Source: JAITWN01 sp034002745
GTDB taxonomy: Bacteria > Pseudomonadota > Gammaproteobacteria > SZUA-140
Direction of reading: 5' to 3'
DNA length: 64,000 nt
Assembly (NCBI GenBank): GCA_034002745.1
Contig: JAVEZY010000001.1
Coordinates: 1-64,000 of the forward strand
Shown here: positions 25,918 to 34,326 of the stretch, one piece after another
How the letters are laid out: every line of letters starts with the position of its first letter
Numbering within the stretch: position 1 is the stretch's first letter
The notes under the pieces: model-generated
What the model saw: the letters and a program-made list of their open reading frames with translations, nothing else
Told to the model about the DNA's origin: nothing
Database searches by the model: none
Translations under genes and position numbers: made by a program

Positions 25918-28620
25918 CTAGTGCGCTTCGTCCCAGTTCAGTCCCGTGCCCACGTCGACTTCCAGCGGTACCGTGAGTTCGGCGGCCGCGGACATTTCCT
26001 GCGCGATTCGTTGCTTCGCTTCTTCCAGCCGGTCTTCCGGCACCTCGAAAACCAGTTCGTCGTGGACCTGCATGATCATGTGAATGCCGCTGGTTTCCTG
26101 CAGCCAGGCGTCGATGCGCAGCATTGCGCGCTTGATGATGTCGGCGGCGGTTCCCTGCATGGGCGCATTGATCGCGGCGCGCTCGGCGTATTCCCGCCGC
26201 TGGCGGTTGCGGGAAGCGATTTCTGGCAGGTACAGGCGGCGTCCGAACAGCGTTTCGACATGGCCACGTTCGGACGCCTCGGTGCGCGTGCGGTCCATGA
26301 ATTCGCGAACACCGGGATAGCGGGCGAAGTAGCGATCCATGTAGCGCAGGGCCGCATCGCGGGGAATGCCGAGCTGGCGCGACAGGCCGAAAGCCGACAT
26401 GCCATAGATCAGGCCAAAGTTGATGGCCTTCGCGCTGCGGCGCTGATCATCGTCCACTTGCTCGGGCGCCAGCCCGAAGATCTCGGCGGCGGTGGCGCGG
26501 TGAATGTCCATGCCGGCGCGGAATGCGGCGATGAGGCGTTCGTCACCCGAGAAATGCGCCAGGATCCGCAGCTCGATCTGTGAATAGTCCGCGGCGAGCA
26601 GGCGCTGTCCCGGAGGGGCGATGAATGCCTGGCGTATGCGGCGCCCGTATTCGCTGCGAATGGGAATGTTCTGCAGGTTCGGATTGCTGGAGGACAGGCG
26701 TCCGGTGGCCGCGACCGCCTGGTGGTAGCAGGTGTGGACGCGTCCGGTGCGGGGATGAATCTGTTCGGGCAGTCGATCGGTGTAAGTCGACTTGAGCTTG
26801 GACAGCGCGCGATGTTCCAGGATCAGGCGTGGCAGCGGATAGTCCAGCGCCAGCTCCTGCAGCACCGATTCGGCGGTGGAGGGCTGCCCGCCCGGTGTGC
26901 GGCGCGAGCAGGGCAGGTTCAGCTTGTCGAACAGAATGCGCTGGATCTGCTGCGGCGAGCCGAGATTGAACTCTTCGCCGGCGAGTGCATGGACCTCGGT
27001 TTCAAGTGCCTGCAGGCGAATGCCGAGTTCCCCGCTCTGCGCCTTCAGCAAGGGAGCATCGAGCAGAACGCCGTAGCATTCCATGCGCGCGAGCACTGGC
27101 ATGAGCGGCATCTCGATCTCTTCGAACACCCGGCGCAGCCCGGGCTCGGCGTTCAGCGGCGGCGCCAGATGACGATGCAGTCGCAGGGTGACATCCGCAT
27201 CCTCGGCGGCGTAGTGCGTGGCGGTATCGACATCCACCGCGTCGAATGATTTCTGCTTCGCACCCTTGCCCGCCACTTCCTCGTAGCTCACCGTCTTGTG
27301 CCCGAGGTACTTCAGCGCCAGTGAATCCATGTCGTGGCGTGCCGCCGTGCTGTTGAGCACGTAGGATTCGAGCATCGTATCGGTGAGGTGACCCAGGCAG
27401 CGCATGCCATAGCGGTTCAGCACGCAAATGTCGTACTTCAGGTTGTGACCGACCTTCTCCAGCGCAGGATCTTCAAGCAGCGGCTTGAGCTGTTCCAGCA
27501 CCTCGTCGAGGGGAAGCTGCGCGGGTGCGTCCAGACCCGTATGTCCGAGCGGCACATAGGCCGCGACATTGGGTTCGGTCGAAAAGGAGACTCCGACCAG
27601 TTCGGCATCGATGATGTTCAGGCTGGTGGTTTCGGTGTCGAAGGCGAAGGTGCCGGCTTCGCGCAGGCGCTGCAGCCACGCCGCCAACGCTTCGCGGGTG
27701 AGCACCATTTCATAGTGCACCGGACCGGGTTCGGAGGCATTGGCGACGGGCGTTGCCTCGCGCTCCTCGGTCAGCACTTCCTCGAGCAGGCGATTGAATT
27801 CCAGCCGCTGGTAGAGCTCCCTGAGCGCCGGATAATCCGGGGCGCGCGGACGCAGATCGAGATCCTCATCGAGCGGAACGTCGCAGCGAATGGTGGCGAG
27901 TTGCTGGCCGAGCGGCAGCAGCTCGCGATGCTCACGCAGCCTTTCCCCGAGCTTGCCCTTGATACCCTCGGCGGCCGCCAGAATGGCATCAATGGACCCG
28001 TATTCCCGCAGCAGCGAGGCCGCCGTCTTCGGGCCCACGCCGGGAACGCCGGGTATGTTGTCGGAGGTATCGCCGACGAGGGCGAGATAATCGATCATGC
28101 ATGCAGGCGGCACGCCGAATTTCTGTTCGACGCCCGCGGGATCGAGGCGCTGCCGCGTCATCGTGTTGATGAGGGTGACTTGCGGCGACACCAGCTGGGC
28201 CATGTCCTTGTCGCCGGTGGAGATGACGACCCGCATGCCGGCATCGTGCGCGCGCCTGGCGAGAGTGCCGATGACATCGTCGGCTTCCACGCCGTCGATC
28301 ACTAGACAGGGCAGTCCCAGCGCCTTGACAATGGCATGCAGCGGAGCGATCTGGCTGCGCAGATCATCGGGCATCGGGGGGCGATGGCTCTTGTACTGTT
28401 CATAGAGATCTTCCCGGAACGTTCTGCCAGGGGCATCGAAGACGACGGCGATGTGTTCTGGATCGAACTCGCGCAGCAGAGTGCGCAGCATATTGGTGAC
28501 GCCGAGTATCGCGCCCGTGGCCTCGCCCCGCGAATTGGTGAGCGGCGGCAGGGCATGGTATGCGCGATAAAGGTAGGATGATCCGTCGACGAGGACGAGT
28601 GTCTGAGCGGGGGCGTTCAT
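25918..28620 (-). CDS. polA: DNA polymerase I
   Basis: The enzyme removes RNA primers and fills gaps in replication and repair. The 900-residue product has the 5'-3' exonuclease (residues 1-280; LVDGSSYLYRAYHALPP, DVIGTLA, DTSDNIPGVPGVG), a 3'-5' exonuclease (FAFDTETTSLN near residue 327, acidic residues kept) and the polymerase domain (DYSQIELRILAHFSGD, KAINFGLIYGMSAFGL, MQVHDELVFEVPE). It starts directly after a TATAAT box with no visible ribosome site, so its mRNA may be leaderless. It runs convergent to engB and divergent from the LOG-family gene. Confidence 0.98.
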   Translation of the reverse strand: MNAPAQTLVLVDGSSYLYRAYHALPPLTNSRGEATGAILGVTNMLRTLLREFDPEHIAVVFDAPGRTFREDLYEQYKSHRPPMPDDLRSQIAPLHAIVKALGLPCLVIDGVEADDVIGTLARRAHDAGMRVVISTGDKDMAQLVSPQVTLINTMTRQRLDPAGVEQKFGVPPACMIDYLALVGDTSDNIPGVPGVGPKTAASLLREYGSIDAILAAAEGIKGKLGERLREHRELLPLGQQLATIRCDVPLDEDLDLRPRAPDYPALRELYQRLEFNRLLEEVLTEEREATPVANASEPGPVHYEMVLTREALAAWLQRLREAGTFAFDTETTSLNIIDAELVGVSFSTEPNVAAYVPLGHTGLDAPAQLPLDEVLEQLKPLLEDPALEKVGHNLKYDICVLNRYGMRCLGHLTDTMLESYVLNSTAARHDMDSLALKYLGHKTVSYEEVAGKGAKQKSFDAVDVDTATHYAAEDADVTLRLHRHLAPPLNAEPGLRRVFEEIEMPLMPVLARMECYGVLLDAPLLKAQSGELGIRLQALETEVHALAGEEFNLGSPQQIQRILFDKLNLPCSRRTPGGQPSTAESVLQELALDYPLPRLILEHRALSKLKSTYTDRLPEQIHPRTGRVHTCYHQAVAATGRLSSSNPNLQNIPIRSEYGRRIRQAFIAPPGQRLLAADYSQIELRILAHFSGDERLIAAFRAGMDIHRATAAEIFGLAPEQVDDDQRRSAKAINFGLIYGMSAFGLSRQLGIPRDAALRYMDRYFARYPGVREFMDRTRTEASERGHVETLFGRRLYLPEIASRNRQRREYAERAAINAPMQGTAADIIKRAMLRIDAWLQETSGIHMIMQVHDELVFEVPEDRLEEAKQRIAQEMSAAAELTVPLEVDVGTGLNWDEAH

Positions 28621-28628
28621 CTGGTTGG

Positions 28629-28634
28629 ATTATA
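28629..28634 (-). promoter_or_regulatory. -10 box abutting the polA start codon
   Basis: On the minus strand TATAAT ends 8 bases before the polA ATG (28620), so the expected start site lies within one or two bases of the start codon. No Shine-Dalgarno sequence is seen, and no -35 hexamer at normal spacing (TTGACG is present but only 9 bases upstream). TATACT on the plus strand (28631-28636) overlaps it and may serve the divergent gene. Confidence 0.45.
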
Positions 28635-28676
28635 CTATGTGACCGTCAATAGCGGCGGGCAGGGGATCTGAATGGA

Positions 28677-29402
28677 ATGAGTGATATTCACGAGAGGGCG
28701 CAGCGCGGTCGCAGACCGGTCAGCGACGAGATGCTGGTGCGAGAATCCTGGAAGATCTTCCAGATCATGGCCGAATTCGTGGAAGGCTTCGAGCGCCTGG
28801 CGCACATCAAGCCGTCGGTCAGCATTTTCGGCTCCGCGCGCGCCCCGGTGGACAGTCCCTGGTACCGCCTGACCGAAGACATCGGGCGACTGCTGTCGCA
28901 GTCGGGCTTCTGCGTCGTGACGGGCGGCGGGCCGGGGCTGATGGAGGCGGCGAACAAGGGGGCGTTCGCCGGCAAGGCGCCGACCGTCGGTCTGAACATT
29001 CAGCTTCCACGCGAGCAGATATCCAATCCGTATCAGGACATCGCCCTTAGCTTTCGCCATTTCTTCGCGCGCAAGGTGATGTTCGTGAAATACGCTTCCG
29101 CTTATGTCATCCTGCCGGGCGGTTACGGCACGCTGGATGAGCTGGCCGAAATCCTGACGCTGGTGCAGACGGGGCGGACGAGACGCATCCCCATTATCCT
29201 GGTGGGCAGCGATTTCTGGCGCGGGCTGGTCGACTGGTTCAGGCACTCGCTGAAGCAGCAGGGCGCCATCGATGAGGCCGATCTGGATCTGTTCGAGGTG
29301 GTCGACGAGCCGCAGGAGGTGGTCGATCGCATCTTCGCCTTCTATGAGCATCGAGGCTTCGAGCCGTCGGCCGAAGAACGTGAAATTCTGCTCGACCTTT
29401 GA
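28677..29402 (+). CDS. LOG-family (TIGR00730) Rossmann-fold protein
   Basis: A 241-residue protein of the LOG family, members of which include cytokinin riboside 5'-monophosphate phosphoribohydrolases and nucleotide 5'-monophosphate nucleosidases. The signatures are SIFGSARAPVDSPWY near residue 45, VVTGGGPGLMEAANKGA near 80 and the catalytic motif PGGYGTLDELAE near 143. A bacterial role in nucleotide salvage or detoxification is likely, but the substrate is not known. It is divergent from polA and 10 bases ahead of the DUF2782 gene. Confidence 0.88.
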   Translation: MSDIHERAQRGRRPVSDEMLVRESWKIFQIMAEFVEGFERLAHIKPSVSIFGSARAPVDSPWYRLTEDIGRLLSQSGFCVVTGGGPGLMEAANKGAFAGKAPTVGLNIQLPREQISNPYQDIALSFRHFFARKVMFVKYASAYVILPGGYGTLDELAEILTLVQTGRTRRIPIILVGSDFWRGLVDWFRHSLKQQGAIDEADLDLFEVVDEPQEVVDRIFAFYEHRGFEPSAEEREILLDL

Positions 29403-29412
29403 GGAAGCCGCA

Positions 29413-29760
29413 ATGAAGACAAGCCGAGTCTGGAGCGCGCTGTCCGCCTTCGCTGCCCTGATCGTGTTCTTGGTTCAGGCCGCGTGGGCGGCCGCTCCGG
29501 CGCCCGTGATACCCGAGTCCCGCCCGGGAACGACTCCGCAAATGCTCGACGAGGAGCCGGAAGTCACCATCGTGCCTCGCGGCAGCGATGTCATCGAGGA
29601 GTACCGTATCCAGGGGCGCCTCTACATGATCCGCGTCATTCCCAGCCGCGGCGTACCGTACTTCCTCGTCGATACGGACGGGGATGGCGACCTCGAGACC
29701 CGCCGCAACGAGCTCACCGAGGATCTGCTCATTCCGAGCTGGACGCTGTTCCGCTGGTAG
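29413..29760 (+). CDS. DUF2782 exported protein
   Basis: A 115-residue protein with a signal peptide (LSAFAALIVFLVQAAWAA). The mature part has EPEVTIVPRGSDVIEEYRIQGRLYMIRVIP, then DTDGDGDLETRRNEL, a calcium-loop-like acidic stretch, and ends IPSWTLFRW. This matches the DUF2782 family, a short periplasmic protein found beside polA in Pseudomonas and relatives. Its function is unknown. ATG 29413 follows the LOG gene by 10 bases and lies after GAGGAAG. Confidence 0.85.
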   Translation: MKTSRVWSALSAFAALIVFLVQAAWAAAPAPVIPESRPGTTPQMLDEEPEVTIVPRGSDVIEEYRIQGRLYMIRVIPSRGVPYFLVDTDGDGDLETRRNELTEDLLIPSWTLFRW

Positions 29761-29790
29761 GGCCGGCAGGAGGGGCGCTGCTGGCGCTGA

Positions 29791-29799
29791 TGCTATAAT
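29791..29799 (+). promoter_or_regulatory. Extended -10 promoter before gspC
   Basis: TGCTATAAT is an extended -10 element (TGnTATAAT), which can work without a good -35 box; none is seen at 29771-29776. A small hairpin, CGCATC/GATGCG with an AAA loop (29804-29818), begins at about the expected start site. The downstream gene gspC begins at 29839. Confidence 0.5.
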
Positions 29800-29838
29800 C
29801 GTCCGCATCAAAGATGCGTCCACGACGCCTCCGGATCC

Positions 29839-30708
29839 ATGAATCTCACCCTCGACTGGAAACGAACCGCGGATCTGCTGCTCGCCGAGCGGATGCAGGA
29901 GCGGCTGGCCTTCGCCACCCGGCTGCTGCTGCTCGCCCTGCTGGCGGTAACCCTGGCCGGACTCACCTGGCGCCTGCTCGATCCGGGTGATAGCGTTGCC
30001 CCGCCCGTTTCGCCACGCGCCGCGCCGCCAGCACAGGCCGGCGGCAACTGGAATCTGGCCCGCTGGCATCTGTTCGGGGAGGCGCCGGTCGCCGGATCGG
30101 TCGCTGCTCCGATCGAAACGCTCCCCGAGACCAGGCTGAATCTCGTCCTGAGGGGGGTGGTCGCTGGGGAGAACGGCGGCGCGATCATCGGCACTCCGAA
30201 CGGCAATGAATCCTTCTATACGATCGATGCCCGTCTGCCGGGCGGGGCTGTGCTCCGGGAAGTGTATGGCGACCGGGTGGTTCTGGAGCGGTCCGGGCAG
30301 CGGGAAACCCTGCGCCTGCCGCGCGAGAGTCTGGATGCCAGTCCGCCGCCGGCTGCCCGGCCGGTGATCGAAGAGCCGCAGGTGCTGGAGCCGGAGATGA
30401 GCCTGAATCAGTATCGCGACCTCGCCCTGCAGAATCCTGCACAGCTCGCCGAGGTGGTCCAGGTGGCGCCGCGCAACGAGGGCGGACGCTTCGTGGGCTA
30501 TGAAGTGCAGCCGGGGCGCGATCCCGGGCTGCTCAACCGGGTGGGCCTGATGCCGGGGGATGTGGTCACTTCCGTCAACGGCATCTCGCTGGATACCCCC
30601 GCCCGGGCGCTGGGTGTGTTGCGCAGCCTGCGGGGGCGCAACGAGGTCACCATCCAGATTCAGCGCGGAGGCGTTCCCCGGACGCTTTCGGTGAACCTCC
30701 AGGACTGA
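29839..30708 (+). CDS. gspC: Type II secretion system protein C (GspC), orphan
   Basis: GspC is the inner-membrane clamp that links the secretion platform to the secretin GspD. The 289-residue product has a short cytoplasmic N-terminus, one membrane helix at about residues 30-48 (LLLLALLAVTLAGLTWRLL), the homology region beginning NLARWHLFGEAP near residue 74, and a C-terminal PDZ-like domain (DPGLLNRVGLMPGDVVTSVN, residues about 230-285). No gspD-N genes are nearby, so the rest of the system must lie elsewhere or be absent. Confidence 0.85.
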   Translation: MNLTLDWKRTADLLLAERMQERLAFATRLLLLALLAVTLAGLTWRLLDPGDSVAPPVSPRAAPPAQAGGNWNLARWHLFGEAPVAGSVAAPIETLPETRLNLVLRGVVAGENGGAIIGTPNGNESFYTIDARLPGGAVLREVYGDRVVLERSGQRETLRLPRESLDASPPPAARPVIEEPQVLEPEMSLNQYRDLALQNPAQLAEVVQVAPRNEGGRFVGYEVQPGRDPGLLNRVGLMPGDVVTSVNGISLDTPARALGVLRSLRGRNEVTIQIQRGGVPRTLSVNLQD

Positions 30709-30721
30709 CACGCCCACCCGC

Positions 30722-30751
30722 TTGTGAGCGGCGCCGGTTCTGCTCTACAAT
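30722..30751 (+). promoter_or_regulatory. rpmE promoter
   Basis: TTGTGA (30722-30727), an 18-base spacer and TACAAT (30746-30751) form a sigma-70-type promoter, 52 bases before the rpmE ATG. The leader after it is GC-rich and could fold (CCGGCC and related repeats), but I cannot assign it to the known L31 leader motif. Confidence 0.55.
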
Positions 30752-30803
30752 AGCCGGTCTTTTCGGCCCGGCCGACCTGCCGGGGGTCATGAGGAATTTT
30801 CAG

Positions 30804-31010
<207 letters not shown>

Positions 31011-31035
31011 CCTTTCGCGCCGCAGCGGTTTGCGA

Positions 31036-31941
31036 ATGAAGGATCACAGAAAGGCGCGCCATTGGCGCGCCTTTTCATTTTTCGGACTCCTCGTCCTCGG
31101 CGCCGGGTCGGCTCTGGCCGACGGACAGGCCCTGGACTGCGGGCCGAATGGTATCGACGAGCGGGCGATCGTCGAGCGGGTACACGATGGCGATACGCTG
31201 CGCCTGCGTGACGGGCGGACCGTCCGGCTCATCGGCATCAACGCGCCGGAACTCGCACGCCGCGACGGCAGTACACCTGCCGAGGCGCACGCCGCACGTG
31301 CCCGCGAAGCCCTTGAAAGTCTGACGCCCCCCGGCAGCAAGGTCGATCTCGATTTCGACGCCGACCGCGAGGATCGCTACGGACGCCTGCTGGCCCACAT
31401 CTATCTGGTGCAGGGCCAGGAGCGCGACGTGCAACAGATGCTGCTGGAGCAGGGCCACGCCTTCGCCATCGTGGTGCCGCCCAACGCAGGCAAGGCCGCA
31501 TGCTACCGTTACGCAGAGCGGCGCGCGCGTGAGCGCAGGGCCGGGCTGTGGGCGTTGCCTGATTACGAGCCGGTGCCCGCGGACGGGTTGGAGCCCGGCG
31601 CTTCAGGATTTCGCCTGATCAGGGGGCGCGTGGACCGGGTGGCGGAAACCCGCGGATCCTGGTGGCTGGATCTGGAGGGGGGCACTTCGCTGCGCATCCT
31701 CAAGGCGGACATGCTCAACTTTCGGGATTATCCCCTCGCCGGCCTGGCGGGCCAGATGGTCGAGGCCAGAGGGTGGCTGGTCCCCCGTCGTGGCGGGCGT
31801 CCCGGCAGCATCATGAATCTGCGCCATCCCGCGGTGCTGGAGATCGTCCCGGCGCCTTCGGAATTCACCACGACCGGCGCAGGGGATGCGGGGCCGGCGG
31901 GGGACCCATTTGCAGAGCACCGTGCTATCCCGGATAATTGA
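31036..31941 (+). CDS. Exported staphylococcal-nuclease-like protein
   Basis: A 301-residue thermonuclease-family protein. A signal peptide (AFSFFGLLVLGAGSALADG) precedes the OB-fold nuclease: VERVHDGDTLRLRDGRTVRLIGINAPE near residues 48-75 (the Arg and Asp of the active site), then DREDRYGRLLAHIYL near 115 and a C-terminal extension of about 100 residues. Such genes sit next to rpmE in Pseudomonas. The unusual point is that codons 6-16 contain the rpmE terminator (31051-31081), so transcription from upstream would be attenuated within this gene. Confidence 0.85.
   Translation: MKDHRKARHWRAFSFFGLLVLGAGSALADGQALDCGPNGIDERAIVERVHDGDTLRLRDGRTVRLIGINAPELARRDGSTPAEAHAARAREALESLTPPGSKVDLDFDADREDRYGRLLAHIYLVQGQERDVQQMLLEQGHAFAIVVPPNAGKAACYRYAERRARERRAGLWALPDYEPVPADGLEPGASGFRLIRGRVDRVAETRGSWWLDLEGGTSLRILKADMLNFRDYPLAGLAGQMVEARGWLVPRRGGRPGSIMNLRHPAVLEIVPAPSEFTTTGAGDAGPAGDPFAEHRAIPDN
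31051..31081 (+). terminator. rpmE terminator inside the nuclease signal-peptide codons
   Basis: AAGGCGCGCC (31051-31060), an ATT loop and GGCGCGCCTT (31064-31073) make a perfect 10-base-pair stem, followed by a T-rich run to 31082. It lies 41 bases after the rpmE stop, and inside the coding region of the nuclease that starts at 31036. Confidence 0.8.
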
Positions 31942-31973
31942 CTGTCTTTTTTGGACCTTTTCGGCAAAGAGCG

Positions 31974-33269
31974 ATGACCACAGACATCAAGCAGGCCGCC
32001 CTGGATTACCATGCCCAGCCCACGCCGGGAAAGATCGGAATAGCGATCACCAAGCCCTGCGCCACGCAACGCGATCTCGGACTCGCCTACACTCCGGGCG
32101 TAGCCGAACCGGTGCGAGCCATCGCGCGCGATCCGGAAGAAGCCTATCGCTACACCGCCAAGGGCAATCTGGTCGCGGTCATCACCGATGGCACCGCGGT
32201 CCTCGGACTGGGCGCGGTCGGTGCGCTGGCCGGCAAGCCGGTGATGGAAGGCAAGGCGGTGCTCTTCAAGCGGTTCGCGGATATCGATGTGTTCGACATC
32301 GAAGTCGAAGCGCCGACGCCGGAAGCGTTCATCGAAACGGTGGTCCATATCGCACCGACCTTCGGCGGGATCAATCTCGAGGACATCACCGCGCCGCGCT
32401 GTTTCGAGATCGAAAAGGCGCTACGCCAGCGACTCGATATTCCGGTCTTCCACGACGACCAGCATGGGACCGCGGTGATCACGGGCGCCGGCCTGCTCAA
32501 TGCGCTCGAATTGCAGGGCAAGACCATCGATGAGGCGCGCATCGTTTGTGTGGGCGCCGGCGCTGCCGGCATTGCCTCGATGCGTCTGCTCGTCGCACTC
32601 GGCGCGCGTCGGGACAACATCCGTCTGGTCGATCGCTCCGGCGTCATCCATGACGGACGCACGGATCTGAACGAATACAAGCGCGAGTTCGCGGTGCACG
32701 CCACCGAGCGCACACTCGACGATGTCATCACCGGCGCTGACGTATTCATTGGTCTCTCGGGTCCGAATATCCTGAGCGCGGAGCAGGTCAAGCGCATGGC
32801 CGCGCGGCCGATCGTGTTCGCGCTTTCCAATCCCGACCCTGAAATCGATCCCGCGGTCGCGCTTGCCGCTCGTGCCGATCTCATCATGGCGACCGGCCGT
32901 TCGGACTATCCGAACCAGGTGAACAATGTGCTCGGCTTCCCCTTCATTTTCCGCGGCGCGCTGGATGTCCGCGCATCGACCATCAACGATGAGATGCTGG
33001 TTGCCGCCGTACATGCGCTGGCGGCGCTCGCGCGCGAGCCGGTGCCCCAGGAAGTGCTCTCGGCCTATCGCCTGGAGGAACTGGCGTTCGGTCCCACCTA
33101 CATCATTCCCAAGCCGCTCGATCCCCGGCTGATCGATCGTGTGCCGCCGGCAGTGGCTGCGGCGGCGGTCGACTCCGGCATCGCCCGGCGTGCTTATCCT
33201 GCATCGTATCCGCGCGTCGGGCGCATCGAGGCCGCCGCCGCGGAGCGTGCAACGGCGCTGGAAGGATGA
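31974..33269 (+). CDS. maeB: Malic enzyme (malate dehydrogenase, oxaloacetate-decarboxylating)
   Basis: The enzyme oxidises malate to pyruvate and CO2 with NAD(P). The 431-residue product has the malic domain (KIGIAITKPC, YTPGVAEPV, Lys in VMEGKAVLFKRFADIDVF) and the dinucleotide-binding domain (ITGAGLLNALELQGK, VGAGAAGIASMRLL). It lacks the C-terminal phosphotransacetylase-like domain of MaeB-type fusions. ATG 31974 is chosen over an ATG at 31938 because it starts the conserved region. It is the first of three C4/TCA genes here, followed by malate dehydrogenase. Confidence 0.95.
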   Translation: MTTDIKQAALDYHAQPTPGKIGIAITKPCATQRDLGLAYTPGVAEPVRAIARDPEEAYRYTAKGNLVAVITDGTAVLGLGAVGALAGKPVMEGKAVLFKRFADIDVFDIEVEAPTPEAFIETVVHIAPTFGGINLEDITAPRCFEIEKALRQRLDIPVFHDDQHGTAVITGAGLLNALELQGKTIDEARIVCVGAGAAGIASMRLLVALGARRDNIRLVDRSGVIHDGRTDLNEYKREFAVHATERTLDDVITGADVFIGLSGPNILSAEQVKRMAARPIVFALSNPDPEIDPAVALAARADLIMATGRSDYPNQVNNVLGFPFIFRGALDVRASTINDEMLVAAVHALAALAREPVPQEVLSAYRLEELAFGPTYIIPKPLDPRLIDRVPPAVAAAAVDSGIARRAYPASYPRVGRIEAAAAERATALEG

Positions 33270-33340
33270 TTCAATAAACTTCTGGCCCTGCCCGACGAGC
33301 GCGCCGGCGGCGCCTGTCGATAGCGCGCCTGCCGGCCGCG

Positions 33341-33356
33341 GTTCAGTGATCTGAAC
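33341..33356. repeat. Palindrome upstream of malate dehydrogenase
   Basis: GTTCAG (33341-33346), TGAT, CTGAAC (33351-33356) is a perfect inverted repeat, 17 bases upstream of the malate dehydrogenase ATG. It may be an operator or a small leader hairpin. The 104-base gap that holds it also has GC-rich repeats but no gene. Confidence 0.35.
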
Positions 33357-33373
33357 GCAGGCAAGGAGCAGCC

Positions 33374-34294
33374 ATGAAGAAAATCACCATCGTCGGCGCC
33401 GGTCGCGTGGGCGAATCCACGGCGCAGATCCTGGCCCGCCAGGAATGTTTCGCCGAGGTGACGCTCACCGATATCCGCCAGGGAGTCGCGCGGGGGACCG
33501 CGCTGGACATCCAGGAATCAGCGCAGCTGTTCGGCTTCGATACGCTGGTGACCGGTGATGATGATCCGGCAGCCATGAGCGGGTCCGACATCGTGGTAAT
33601 AACCGCGGGGCTACCGCGCAAGCCGGGAATGTCGCGCAGCGATGTGTTGGACACCAACCTGCGGGTGGTCCGCGCGGTCGTCGACGATGTCATGCGTCAT
33701 GCGCCGGACGCGATCCTGGTCATGGTGACCAATCCGGTTGACGTGCTCACCTACGCGGCATGGAAACAGACCGGCTGGGAACGCAGGCGCGTATTCGGAC
33801 TCTCCGGAGTGCTCGATGCGGCTCGCATGGCGAGCTTCATCGCGCTGGAAACGGGCTTCTCGACTCGCGACATCACTGCCCTGGTACTGGGCGGGCATGG
33901 CGACGCGATGGTGCCGATGTCACGCTATACGACGATCAACGGCATTCCGGTCGATCACTTCATCGACGCGGATCGTATCGCGGCGATCATCCAGCGCACG
34001 CGCGGCGGTGGAGCCGAGATCCTGGCGCTGAAGAAGACGAGCAGCGCCAACGATTCGCCGGCTGCGGCGGTGGCGGTGATGATCGATGCGGTGTGCAGCA
34101 ATCGCCGGCGCATCCTGCCCTGCGTCGGCGTGCTCGACGGAGAGTATGGTGAGCGGGATATCGCCATCGGGGTGCCGCTGGTCATCGGCAGAGCGGGCGC
34201 CGAAAGGGTGATCGAACTGCCGCTGCTGGAGGGGGAGCGGCAAGCCTTCGCGGCTTCGGTCGCCCAACTGCGCGAGGATATGGCGACCCTATGA
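33374..34294 (+). CDS. mdh: Malate dehydrogenase (LDH-like type)
   Basis: The enzyme interconverts malate and oxaloacetate with NAD. The 306-residue product is of the LDH-like branch (as in Chloroflexus, Bacillus and alphaproteobacteria), not the E. coli-type Mdh. It has the NAD fold KITIVGAGRVGESTAQIL, the substrate loop AGLPRKPGMSRSDVL with the malate-specific Arg, VTNPVDVLTY, and the catalytic His in LGGHGDAMVP. AAGGAG precedes the ATG. Its stop overlaps the first possible citrate synthase start by 4 bases, so the two TCA genes are likely cotranscribed. Confidence 0.95.
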   Translation: MKKITIVGAGRVGESTAQILARQECFAEVTLTDIRQGVARGTALDIQESAQLFGFDTLVTGDDDPAAMSGSDIVVITAGLPRKPGMSRSDVLDTNLRVVRAVVDDVMRHAPDAILVMVTNPVDVLTYAAWKQTGWERRRVFGLSGVLDAARMASFIALETGFSTRDITALVLGGHGDAMVPMSRYTTINGIPVDHFIDADRIAAIIQRTRGGGAEILALKKTSSANDSPAAAVAVMIDAVCSNRRRILPCVGVLDGEYGERDIAIGVPLVIGRAGAERVIELPLLEGERQAFAASVAQLREDMATL

Positions 34295-34326
34295 ACGAAC
34301 AGGGAGCAACAGGAGGCGGAACGTCC

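Noticed and set aside
31036..31941. Alternative, later start of the nuclease downstream of the terminator
   Set aside because: No ATG or GTG with a ribosome site is found between 31081 and the catalytic domain without losing the signal peptide.
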